A stretch of DNA of 64,000 nucleotides, from positions 1-64,000 of the forward strand of contig DASRAJ010000029.1 of NCBI GenBank assembly GCA_035638255.1. The letters run 5' to 3'. This document shows, one piece after another, positions 34,592 to 42,468 of this stretch (position 1 is its first letter; each line of letters begins with the position of its first letter). Source of the stretch: DASRAJ01 sp035638255. Its GTDB lineage: Bacteria > Bacteroidota > Bacteroidia > Chitinophagales > UBA10324. Below the pieces are notes generated by a model. That model worked only from the letters and a program-made list of their open reading frames with translations. It searched no databases and had not been told where the DNA came from. The translations under genes and the position numbers were made by a program.

Positions 34592-36358
34592 ATGAATAAA
34601 TATTTACAGGGCGAGTCCAATTACGATAAATGGCCCGTCATCCAAGTAAAAAATGCAAAGGAGGAATGTCTTGTTGGTTGGGAGGCGATAACCACGCATC
34701 TCCTTGAACAGTTAAATAAAATTCAACACAAAAGAAAAGTCATTACTATCGAATGCTACCAGGGCGTGATGGATGAAGAAATATTTCCCGCATTGCAAAA
34801 TAACCTACGAGGGAGTTATTTCTTTTCTAAAGATTGCATGCTCCCCGGAAATGAAATTGATTCACTCGTATATCCTGACGTCACCGGCGATGAAGTTTTT
34901 GGCTACATCACGCGACTCATTTTAAAAGATTTTTTTGATGCTTCAAAAACAGAAGCTGCCAAAAAAACAATTGAAGAAACAGAAGACACTGTGATTGTTT
35001 ATGGTCCTGGCGCCTGCCTTCTCTGTCCTGACCCCGACCTGCTGATATATGCTGACATGCCTCGCTGGGAAATACAGCAGCGATTCAGGAAAAATAAGAT
35101 CAGCAACCTGGGCGCATGCAATAAAGAGTTAAAAGCATCACTTCAATACAAGCGTGCTTTTTTTGTTGACTGGCGGGTTTGTGACCGCATGAAAAAACAA
35201 TTGATGAACCGCTGGGATTTTGTTCTGGACACTACAATACCGGGTCAGCCCAAAATGGTATCCGGAGAAGATCTTAGAAGTGGCTACAGTCAGGCGGTCA
35301 CGCAGCCTTTTCGCGTGGTTCCTTTTTTTGATCCCGGACCATGGGGAGGACAATGGATGAAAGAATACTGCGATCTTGACCGCGACGTTGAAAACTTTGC
35401 CTGGTGTTTTGATTGTGTGCCTGAGGAAAATAGTTTGTTACTGCAATTTGGAAATGTAATGATTGAAACTCCTGCCATTAATCTTGTCTTTTACCAATCC
35501 AAAAAATTATTGGGAGATGCAGTTCAAGAAAAATTTGGTGACGAGTTCCCCATCCGGTTTGATTTTCTCGATACCATGTCCGGCGGCAATCTCAGCTTGC
35601 AGGTTCACCCCACGACTGAATATATACGGGAAAAATTTGGAATGCCCTATACACAGGATGAAAGCTATTATATACTCGATGCCGGGGATGATGCCTGTGT
35701 TTACCTCGGTTTGAAAGACAATATTTCTTCTAAGGAAATGATACATGACTTAAACCGGGCACAGGAGGGAGGAGTTTTTTTTGATGCTGAAAAATATGTG
35801 GAGAAATGGCCGGTAAAAAAACATGATCATGTGCTCATCCCTGCCGGTACTGTTCATTGCTCCGGTGCCAACAGTATGGTTTTAGAGATCAGCGCTACTC
35901 CGTATATATTCACTTTTAAATTATGGGATTGGGGAAGGATGGGCCTTGATGGTAAGCCACGACCCATTAACATTGAGCATGGGGAGGCAGTAATAGATTT
36001 GAGCCGCACAAAAGATTGGGTAAAAAATGAATTGATCAACAGAGTTCAAAAGATAGATGAAGGGAAGGGATGGATTGAAGAAAAAACAGGATTGCATGAA
36101 CGGGAATTTATTGAAACAAGAAGGCACTGGTTCACCCAAAAAGTAGTTCATTATACCAATGGCAGTGTAAATGTGTTCAACCTCGTTGAAGGTAAAGAAG
36201 CCATAGTAGAAAGTCCTGCCGGTACATTTGAACCATTTATTGTGCACTATGCAGAAACTTTTATTATTCCTGAAGCAGTGAAAGAATATACGATCAGGCC
36301 CCACGGATTGAGCGAAGGAAAACAGTGTGCTACTATAAAAGCCTTTGTCCGAATTTGA
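34592..36358 (+). CDS. manA: Class I mannose-6-phosphate isomerase, long form
   Basis: A 588-residue protein. The C-terminal part (about 215-588) is a type I phosphomannose isomerase: GGNLSLQVHPTTEYIREKFG (Gln and His zinc ligands), DESYYILDA (Glu ligand) and PAGTVHCSGANS (His ligand). The N-terminal 200 residues (GPGACLLCPDPDLLIYADMPRW) form an additional domain reminiscent of a nucleoside-kinase fold without a P-loop, as seen in longer Bacteroidota enzymes. It converts mannose 6-phosphate to fructose 6-phosphate. The last codons (ATIKAFVRI) recur at 37189 in a degenerate copy beyond the next gene. Confidence 0.88.
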   Translation: MNKYLQGESNYDKWPVIQVKNAKEECLVGWEAITTHLLEQLNKIQHKRKVITIECYQGVMDEEIFPALQNNLRGSYFFSKDCMLPGNEIDSLVYPDVTGDEVFGYITRLILKDFFDASKTEAAKKTIEETEDTVIVYGPGACLLCPDPDLLIYADMPRWEIQQRFRKNKISNLGACNKELKASLQYKRAFFVDWRVCDRMKKQLMNRWDFVLDTTIPGQPKMVSGEDLRSGYSQAVTQPFRVVPFFDPGPWGGQWMKEYCDLDRDVENFAWCFDCVPEENSLLLQFGNVMIETPAINLVFYQSKKLLGDAVQEKFGDEFPIRFDFLDTMSGGNLSLQVHPTTEYIREKFGMPYTQDESYYILDAGDDACVYLGLKDNISSKEMIHDLNRAQEGGVFFDAEKYVEKWPVKKHDHVLIPAGTVHCSGANSMVLEISATPYIFTFKLWDWGRMGLDGKPRPINIEHGEAVIDLSRTKDWVKNELINRVQKIDEGKGWIEEKTGLHEREFIETRRHWFTQKVVHYTNGSVNVFNLVEGKEAIVESPAGTFEPFIVHYAETFIIPEAVKEYTIRPHGLSEGKQCATIKAFVRI

Positions 36359-36400
36359 AATTTTTATTTGGGGGTTCCCCATTGCTGCTTGCTCAAACCT

Positions 36401-36435
36401 TGTCGTCATTGCGAGGAGGAACGACGAAGCAATCC
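36401..36435. repeat. REP-like palindrome (GTCATTGCGAGGA type)
   Basis: Contains GTCATTGCGAGGAGGAACGA and CGAAGCAATCC. This motif is familiar as a widely dispersed intergenic repeat in many bacteria. The rest of the interval 36359-36628 has no other recognisable signal. Confidence 0.65.
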
Positions 36436-36628
36436 CCACCACTAATCGTAATGTTTCTAAGGCAAGGGGCAAAGGGTCGCGCTTTATGTTCCAAGTCCTC
36501 ACCCTCACGCACAAAAAAGAAAAGCTCACCCTTCGTTGCGGGCTTTCCGCTACAATCGCTAACCCGGCTGACGCATTCATTCCATTGACGTCGAAAAAAA
36601 ACAACAGTAAAAAACCTATCTTCGACCT

Positions 36629-37162
36629 ATGAAGGTTTGGAATAAAATTAGGATAGCGCGCCTTGTAGTTATATTTACATTCATTCTATTTGCGTTTTCG
36701 TGCTCGCAAGAAAAATCAAAAAAGCAATTATTTACTCGCAAAGAAAAAGAGTTCTCCAGAATTGTTGACGTTATATATAAGTATCATAATGTTATCTATA
36801 GCAATGATAAATGTAGAAAAATTACCGATAGTAGTTTAAACGATAAAAAGTTACATTTTACTTTAGATGAGCGTGATCTCGATTTTTGTTATAAATCATT
36901 AAACGATTCCATCAAGGAGAAACTAAAAATATTTTTCGAACGAGTTGATATTCTAAATATTAGTTACGATACTGGCTATATTGAGTTTACATTACCTTTT
37001 TCGACTAATTTTTTTAAAGATGATGTATGTGTTTATCGTTTTGTTTATGTAGTTCCTCAGTCTAACTTAAGAATATACCTTGCGCAAAGAGATTATGTGG
37101 TAGCAACTTTTCCGATAAATACCAACTGGTATTTAGCTGAAGCTATTGTTCCCATTGATTAA
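36629..37162 (+). CDS. Hypothetical lipoprotein
   Basis: A 177-residue lipoprotein with signal RIARLVVIFTFILFAFSC (Cys 25). The mature part is charged and Asp/Lys/Asn-rich, with a Ser/Thr/Tyr-rich beta end (YIEFTLPFSTNFFKDDVCVYRF). The family is unknown. Together with the REP-like repeat it lies between two copies of the manA 3' end, which suggests insertion into a once uninterrupted manA-VOC-cupin region. Confidence 0.62.
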   Translation: MKVWNKIRIARLVVIFTFILFAFSCSQEKSKKQLFTRKEKEFSRIVDVIYKYHNVIYSNDKCRKITDSSLNDKKLHFTLDERDLDFCYKSLNDSIKEKLKIFFERVDILNISYDTGYIEFTLPFSTNFFKDDVCVYRFVYVVPQSNLRIYLAQRDYVVATFPINTNWYLAEAIVPID

Positions 37163-37188
37163 CTCGGTACCCTTAGTCTCCTCGCCTA

Positions 37189-37212
37189 TGCTACTATAAA
37201 AGCTTTTATCCG
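37189..37212 (+). pseudogene. Degenerate copy of the manA 3' end
   Basis: TGCTACTATAAAAGC-TTT-TCCG matches 36328-36351 at 22 of 24 bases, in the frame that encodes ATIKAF(I/V)R. In this copy the frame continues into KKTIKS. Confidence 0.6.
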
Positions 37213-37301
37213 GAAAAAAACCATAAAATCCCTAACCCCCTATGATACGTCATACGACAGCGACACTTCAAAAATAATTTTCACCAATAAAAAATAATTT
37301 T

Positions 37302-37808
37302 ATGGAAACAACTTCTGCAAAAATTTCACTGGACTTAAATTGTGCTCAAATTGCCTGGGTAGTAAAAGATATTAAAACTGCTAAAGGATTTTTTCAGAAC
37401 GTGATGGGCATAAGCAATTTCAGTGAAGTTGAAACCATTCGCGCCAAAGAGTTTGAAGCTACCTATTACGGAAAGCCCTCTAATGCCGAGAGTCTCGTTG
37501 CAATGGCTTATTCAGGCGGGACATTTATTGAACTCATTCAGCCTGTTTCAGGAAATAGTATATTCCAGGATTATCTTGATAAAAATCCTGCAGGAGGAAT
37601 TCAACACGTTGCATATAGCATACCCGTTGCTGAGCTTGATAAAGTAATTTCCCAATATGCGGATAAAGGCTTCCCCGTAGTATCCAGCTTCAATCATCCA
37701 ATTGCTAAAATTGTTTTTTTTGATACCTATAAAGAGATTGGAGTGATGACCGAAATAATGGGTATTACCAAAGAGGGCGAAGAGCAAGTTCAAAAGATGA
37801 AAAAGTAA
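37302..37808 (+). CDS. VOC-family protein (methylmalonyl-CoA epimerase-like)
   Basis: A 168-residue two-module VOC protein: CAQIAWVVKDIKTAKGFFQNVMGI (first half) and GIQHVAYSIPVAELDKVISQYADKGF (second half, with the His common to methylmalonyl-CoA epimerase-type enzymes). IELIQP provides the Glu ligand of the first half. The fold suggests a metal-dependent lyase/epimerase with an unknown substrate. It is followed 23 nt later by the cupin gene, so a two-gene unit is likely. Confidence 0.8.
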   Translation: METTSAKISLDLNCAQIAWVVKDIKTAKGFFQNVMGISNFSEVETIRAKEFEATYYGKPSNAESLVAMAYSGGTFIELIQPVSGNSIFQDYLDKNPAGGIQHVAYSIPVAELDKVISQYADKGFPVVSSFNHPIAKIVFFDTYKEIGVMTEIMGITKEGEEQVQKMKK

Positions 37809-37831
37809 ACGAGTTTCTAAAATTTACAATT

Positions 37832-38212
37832 ATGTCGAACTACATTACCAAGCCCATCCCTGAAACAAAACCTGAAGTAAAATTGGTAACCCGGCCCTGG
37901 GGTTCTTTCAGTCAGTTTGCAAACAATCAGGATTGCACGGTGAGTATGATGACCGTATTACCGGGTCAGCGCTTAAGCCTTCAATCGCATACAGGACGGG
38001 CAGAACTTTGGATTGTATTAGATGATGGTGCTCTCGTCCAGGTAGGCGATACCATCACGGAGTGTAAGGCAGGTGACGAAATATGGATACCCGCCAATGA
38101 GCGGCATCGGTTGTCATGCCAGGGAAAGCAATCTGTACGTGTATTAGAAGTAGCATTTGGAAACTGGCAACAGGATGATATTAAACGGTATGATGATGAT
38201 TACAAACGATAA
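37832..38212 (+). CDS. Cupin protein, phosphomannose isomerase type II-like
   Basis: A 126-residue single cupin similar to the C-terminal domain of bifunctional ManC (mannose-1-phosphate guanylyltransferase/PMI). It carries RPWGSF at 22-27, PGQRLSLQSHTGRAELWIVLDDG as cupin motif 1 (metal-binding His and Glu) and GDEIWIPANERHRLSC as motif 2. It may be a stand-alone phosphomannose isomerase or a sugar-phosphate binding protein; the close manA makes redundancy or a slightly different substrate possible. It probably shares a message with the VOC gene. Confidence 0.82.
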   Translation: MSNYITKPIPETKPEVKLVTRPWGSFSQFANNQDCTVSMMTVLPGQRLSLQSHTGRAELWIVLDDGALVQVGDTITECKAGDEIWIPANERHRLSCQGKQSVRVLEVAFGNWQQDDIKRYDDDYKR

Positions 38213-38308
38213 AAGCAAGGAAATCATAACTTGAACACCATAGGAACATAATTTCACATAAAAATTTGACGAATATTATACAGACATTGGTGCCAGAGTT
38301 CATTTAAT

Positions 38309-39082
38309 ATGAAAAGACGGAATATACTAACTTTAGTCTTTATTTCCATTCCTCTCGTAGTTTTTTTCTTGATTGGGCTTTTCGTATACCTAATCGATGA
38401 AGAGGATTGCAATGAAGACCCTTGTGAAATTGCATCATACAGCTTAGAGGGAAAGCTTGATTCTGCTTATAACATTTTTAACTTGTGGTCCCATCCCAAA
38501 AACTACTGCTGCGAATGTACAAACTATGATCCTACCCTGGTAAAATGCAATATTATTTACTTTCACATTGGTCTTAGCGAATCCGAATTGGATATATCGC
38601 AAGATTCAATAGCAATAGAGTTTGCAAGAATTTTCTGGAATGATTCCCTAAATTCAAATGTCGATTCTCTTTATCTTGAGCTCCAAAACAATCGGTGCAC
38701 CATAAACTATGGAATTTCAAAAAATGACCTGGATAAAAAATATCAAAACCATAAATTAGAAGATTTTACTGATGTTCCCAGCTACAAGGTATTTTATGAA
38801 AATTTTGGAAAACCACACTATGGATATTATGAGGCTACCATATTTCATGTAATGGTACGAGTCAACTATGATTATAAAAACGTAGATTCCTTATTCCTAA
38901 TAATTAAGAATACGTATGACTCCATGCTTAAAGAAAAAAAAATTGATGAATTGGAGATTGATATTGAAATTGATGAACCCTATTGTAAGTTATGCCTAAA
39001 TCAAAAATATAAGTATTGGTGTGAACTAACGAGAAATCGCATAGATGCTTCTAAAAAACGTGACTCTCTTCTTCGCCAATGA
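38309..39082 (+). CDS. Hypothetical membrane-anchored protein
   Basis: A 257-residue protein with one N-terminal transmembrane helix (ILTLVFISIPLVVFFLIGLFVYLI) and an extracytoplasmic domain with several Cys pairs (EEDCNEDPCE, YCCECTNY, DEPYCKLCLNQKY), suggesting disulphides. The domain is alpha/beta and acidic; no family is recognised. It lies between the cupin gene and the sugar porter. Confidence 0.62.
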   Translation: MKRRNILTLVFISIPLVVFFLIGLFVYLIDEEDCNEDPCEIASYSLEGKLDSAYNIFNLWSHPKNYCCECTNYDPTLVKCNIIYFHIGLSESELDISQDSIAIEFARIFWNDSLNSNVDSLYLELQNNRCTINYGISKNDLDKKYQNHKLEDFTDVPSYKVFYENFGKPHYGYYEATIFHVMVRVNYDYKNVDSLFLIIKNTYDSMLKEKKIDELEIDIEIDEPYCKLCLNQKYKYWCELTRNRIDASKKRDSLLRQ

Positions 39083-39094
39083 AACCGTTGTCCG

Positions 39095-39160
39095 ATGCCT
39101 TCTCTTAAAACCAAACCGAATTCTCTAAAACCAAAAACTCCATCTCTTAAAACCAAATGA
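39095..39160 (+). CDS. 21-residue leader ORF overlapping the sugar porter start
   Basis: ATG 39095 opens a frame made of three repeats, SLKTKPN, SLKPKTP and SLKTK, and ends in TGA that overlaps the ATG of the porter gene (ATGA). The DNA repeats TCTCTTAAAACCAAA start at 39101, 39122 and 39143, exactly 21 bp apart. It may be a translated leader coupled to the porter, or a stack of protein-binding sites that happens to be open. No ribosome-binding site is evident. Confidence 0.4.
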   Translation: MPSLKTKPNSLKPKTPSLKTK

Positions 39161-40524
39161 ATCATTCATCTTCCCGCATCACCTACATCTGTCTAACAGC
39201 CGCCATCGGAGGTTTACTGTTTGGCTTTGACACAGCCGTCATCTCCGGTACAATCAGTTTTGTAAAAGCTCAATTTGCATTAACTCCCCCGGAGGAAGGT
39301 TGGTTTGTCAGCAGCGGTTTGTTGGGCTGTATTCTCGGTGTTATTCTCACAAGCTTTTTAAGTGACCGGCTCGGACGTAAAAAAGTAATGATCCTGTCAG
39401 GGTTTATGTTTCTGCTGTCAGGCATTGGGTGCGCCTTTGCCCCTGCTTTCAACTTGCTTGTAAGTGCACGCCTGATCGGAGGAATAGGTGTCGGCATGGC
39501 TTCCGTTATATCTCCCATGTACATTGCTGAATTTGCTCCTGCAACCAGTCGTGGCAGAATGATCGCTTATTACCAGTTAGCGATTACCATTGGAATTCTT
39601 CTCGCTTATTTTTCCAATGCGCTGTTATTACGGTTTACACAAAATAATTTTCAAAGCTCTTTTCTTCAATGTTTTTTGCAGAGAGAAATATGGCGCCCAA
39701 TGTTTTTTGTGATGAGCATTCCATCTGCAGTTTTTATGGCCCTGCTGATCAAAATTCCGGAAAGCCCACGCTGGCTATTTTCCGTTGATAAAAAAGAAAA
39801 GGCAGATGCAATCCTTAAAAGCACCATAGGTTCCATAGCTGCGACGAAAGAATTAGATGATATGAATATTGCAGCATTAAAACATTCCGCCAGTCAACTA
39901 TCCGTCTTCAGCAAATCCATAAGACTTCCTTTGTTTATTGGTATTACTTTGGGCATCCTGCAACAGTTCTGTGGTATTAATGCCATCATTTATTATGGAC
40001 CCACGATTTTTGAGTCTGCCGGAATTACCAAAGGCAATGCACTGGTTTTCCAGGTGATCATTGGAACAATCAATTTGTTGTTCACTTTCGTAGCGATAAA
40101 ATATGCAGATAAATTCGGAAGAAGGTTTTTATTACTCACCGGGTTATCAGGTATTGTGTTGTCCCTGGTACTATGTGGTATGTTGTTTTATAGCAACTCC
40201 AACAATATATTTCTTCTTTGCATGATTGTCCTGTTTATCGCCTGCTTTGCACTTTCAGTGGGGCCGGTTACTTGGATCATCATCAACGAGATCTTTCCAA
40301 CCGAGGTCAGAAGTAAAGCCGTAGCGATCTGTACATTTTCAGTATGGGCAGCAGTTTGGATCGTTGGACAATTCTTTCCCTGGTTATTGGAAAAAGCTGG
40401 TCCGGCAGTTACTTTCTGGACGTTTGCTTTTTTCAGCTTGATTAATTTACTATTTAGCTGGTTCATTGTAAAGGAGACAAAGAACAAAACACTGGAAGAA
40501 ATGGAACAAGTATTTGTATCTTGA
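39157..40524 (+). CDS. MFS sugar porter
   Basis: A 455-residue, 12-helix transporter of the sugar porter family. Diagnostic blocks: GGLLFGFDTAVISG (helix 1), SDRLGRK, RLIGGIGVGMASVISPMYIAE, PESPRWL, QQFCGINAIIYYGP (helix 7, substrate site), ADKFGRR and GPVTWIIINEIFP. Relatives carry xylose, glucose, galactose or fructose with protons; the hexose-phosphate genes nearby suggest a hexose. Its start overlaps the stop of a short leader ORF (ATGA). It sits in the inner membrane. Confidence 0.9.
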   Translation: MNHSSSRITYICLTAAIGGLLFGFDTAVISGTISFVKAQFALTPPEEGWFVSSGLLGCILGVILTSFLSDRLGRKKVMILSGFMFLLSGIGCAFAPAFNLLVSARLIGGIGVGMASVISPMYIAEFAPATSRGRMIAYYQLAITIGILLAYFSNALLLRFTQNNFQSSFLQCFLQREIWRPMFFVMSIPSAVFMALLIKIPESPRWLFSVDKKEKADAILKSTIGSIAATKELDDMNIAALKHSASQLSVFSKSIRLPLFIGITLGILQQFCGINAIIYYGPTIFESAGITKGNALVFQVIIGTINLLFTFVAIKYADKFGRRFLLLTGLSGIVLSLVLCGMLFYSNSNNIFLLCMIVLFIACFALSVGPVTWIIINEIFPTEVRSKAVAICTFSVWAAVWIVGQFFPWLLEKAGPAVTFWTFAFFSLINLLFSWFIVKETKNKTLEEMEQVFVS

Positions 40525-40618
40525 CTTGCCGGGTGATCGCAGCCCGGATACTCTCTGAGGACGCGAATTCGGACACTCAAATTTTTTGTTGCTGTTAATG
40601 TAAATTGAACTCAAAAAA

Positions 40619-40990
40619 ATGAAACAGTTTTTCATTGATGCATTTGGCTGGGGAATTTTGCTTTGGCTGTTCGGGTATATTCTCGGAATTATTCTTTTCA
40701 TGATGGTGGCGGTCTCAATCATTGGCTGGATTATTACACCACTGGCAACACTTTTTACTTTCTGGGTTTTAGTCCGGAAAATAAAATCCTCGTCCCTTCC
40801 TTACTACTTGATGATTGGTCTCACCTGGACTGCGCTTGCGGTTGTGCTTGACTACTTTCTAATTGTGAAAGCATTCAATCCACCCGATGGTTACTACAAG
40901 TTCGATGTCTATCTTTATTATGTCTTGACATTTACATTGCCTCTGATCGTAGGATTCACAAACAGCCTGAACAGAAAAATGCCTGCGTGA
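40619..40990 (+). CDS. Hypothetical membrane protein
   Basis: A 123-residue protein with about four transmembrane helices (residues 8-31, 35-51, 60-78, 95-115). Similar small four-helix proteins of unknown function are frequent in Bacteroidota. The frame ends in TGA inside the first arm of a strong hairpin. Confidence 0.7.
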   Translation: MKQFFIDAFGWGILLWLFGYILGIILFMMVAVSIIGWIITPLATLFTFWVLVRKIKSSSLPYYLMIGLTWTALAVVLDYFLIVKAFNPPDGYYKFDVYLYYVLTFTLPLIVGFTNSLNRKMPA

Positions 40991-41020
40991 ATTCAGGAAC
41001 CAGGCTCCTGAATTCTTCTT
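40989..41020 (+). terminator. Hairpin terminator overlapping the stop codon
   Basis: GAATTCAGGA (40989-40998) and TCCTGAATTC (41006-41015) are perfect 10-bp arms with a 7-nt loop, followed by a T-rich tract TTCTTCTT. The stem begins at the last two bases of the stop codon. Confidence 0.55.
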
Positions 41021-41074
41021 CAATTTTTGATACATTTATCCCGCAATGATACCTCTCAAAAAACCAAATTCATC

Positions 41075-41599
41075 ATGAAAAAACTTTTATTGCCATTAGT
41101 TGCTGTGATCTCATTCACGGCTTGCACAAACAATCAAAATGAAATGGGAGTGCACCAAAAAATCATCGATAGTTTGAACGCCATCATCACAATGGACCAT
41201 TCATCAGAAGCCGCTGCCATCATGAAGGCAGACAGTGCATGGGATATAATGTCAGGTGCGAAATCTGCAGAAGGCTGGCTGAGCTTTTATTCTGACGATG
41301 CTGTCATGATGCCACCGGGAGAAAAGGTCTGCACCGACAAAGCATCGAGAGAAGCATCCATCAAAAACATGTTCGCGATTCCCGGAATGTCACTCAGGTT
41401 TCAAACTACGAAAGTTGAAGTATCAAAGTCTGGTGACATGGGCTACGCAGTTGGCGTGTACCAATGGAGTTCAAAAGATCCGAAAGGCAATGACTATCAT
41501 GAGACAGGCAAGTACAATGAAGTGTGGAAAAAACAATCAGACGGAAGCTGGAAATGTGTATCGGATATTTGGAACGCTGATCCGCAACCAGCGAAATAA
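41075..41599 (+). CDS. SnoaL/NTF2-like (DUF4440-type) lipoprotein
   Basis: A 174-residue protein from ATG 41075 (signal MKKLLLPLVAVISFTAC, Cys 17). The domain is NTF2-like: helices (MKADSAWDIMSGAKSAEGWLSFYSDDAVMMPPG) followed by the curved sheet (KSGDMGYAVGVYQWSSKD to GSWKCVSDIWNAD). Such domains bind small hydrophobic ligands or act as ketosteroid-isomerase-like enzymes; no catalytic set stands out. The upstream 16 codons of the frame precede the signal peptide and are excluded. Confidence 0.82.
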   Translation: MKKLLLPLVAVISFTACTNNQNEMGVHQKIIDSLNAIITMDHSSEAAAIMKADSAWDIMSGAKSAEGWLSFYSDDAVMMPPGEKVCTDKASREASIKNMFAIPGMSLRFQTTKVEVSKSGDMGYAVGVYQWSSKDPKGNDYHETGKYNEVWKKQSDGSWKCVSDIWNADPQPAK

Positions 41600-41616
41600 G
41601 AAGATTTGAAACCCTA

Positions 41617-41665
41617 CTGGCGCCAGTCTTAGCTATGGGTAATGCGAGAGCCAGACTGGTGCGTT
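41617..41665 (+). repeat. Dispersed repeat B, copy 2
   Basis: CTGGCGCCAGTCTTAGC, then a short variable stretch, then GCGAGAGCCAGACTGGTGCG. The ends can pair (CCAGTC with GACTGG). It begins 18 nt after the stop of the lipoprotein gene. Confidence 0.55.
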
Positions 41666-41789
41666 ATAAATAATTGGAGAGCGTGGTTTTATAATCAGTG
41701 TAGCGTAAATAAACATGAGAGCATTTAAACCCTTTTTTTACTTCTTTAATCTCTTCTTCGTTATGCGCAATGGAGGAAAACAATTTGTT

Positions 41790-42401
41790 ATGAATAATAT
41801 TAGCGGATTTATAGTTTTTGCTTTTATTGCATCATTTGCTACTTATGGTCAAGAAATAATAGAACCATCAGTTCCAAATTTTAGCAGGTATTTTTATGGA
41901 ATTCCAATTGATCCTTGCTTCGAATATATTACTAACCAAAGAATATATGGGGATAAATTAGTCAAAATCAGCAACGGTAGTTCACCGGATATTTCCATTT
42001 ATAGATCCATTAAATACAAAGTATTGAACCCAAAAACTGAATCCGAAGCTGATTCAATTCAAATTAATATTACACATTTACCGGTTCCAATTGGTGGAAG
42101 AAACGGAGAGTCTCCTTTTGATTACGAACACTGGGCAAGAAAGACTTTCTACTTTAGTGATTCCTTGAGAGCATACAAATCTTTTAAAAAATTGGAAAGC
42201 GAATTAGACACGCTTGAACAAAGATTCCCAACAATGGAAACTAAAAATAGTATGAGATTTGAGAAAGTCTATTCATTCCATATAGATGAAAGTGAAAATT
42301 TAAATACTTTTCAAATCCACTTTTCCATTTTTAGAGAAAAAGATCTTTATATTATTGAATTCAATCATCGAAAAATTTATACAAATGAACCGTGTAATTA
42401 G
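41790..42401 (+). CDS. Hypothetical secreted protein
   Basis: From ATG 41790, 203 residues with signal MNNISGFIVFAFIASFATYGQ. GGAGG lies 13 nt upstream (41772-41776), a rare Shine-Dalgarno-like site in this window that supports this start over the ATG at 41715. The mature domain contains a repeated beta pattern (FYGIPIDPCFEYITNQRIYGD, LNTFQIHFSIFREKDLYIIEF). The family is unknown. Confidence 0.62.
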   Translation: MNNISGFIVFAFIASFATYGQEIIEPSVPNFSRYFYGIPIDPCFEYITNQRIYGDKLVKISNGSSPDISIYRSIKYKVLNPKTESEADSIQINITHLPVPIGGRNGESPFDYEHWARKTFYFSDSLRAYKSFKKLESELDTLEQRFPTMETKNSMRFEKVYSFHIDESENLNTFQIHFSIFREKDLYIIEFNHRKIYTNEPCN

Positions 42402-42419
42402 ATAACCTTGACTCGCGAA

Positions 42420-42427
42420 TACATTTG
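42420..42427 (+). promoter_or_regulatory. Candidate -7 box TACATTTG of rhaT
   Basis: TACATTTG lies 41 nt before the rhaT ATG. No TTG is found 19-20 nt upstream, so confidence is limited. Confidence 0.4.
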
Positions 42428-42468
42428 TCCTTAATTTCAATTGCTTCCATACGAAAAACTGATAATCA

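Noticed and set aside
36325..36632. Two overlapping ORFs of 87-95 residues after manA
   Set aside because: They are frames through a REP-like intergenic repeat without a family match or start signal.
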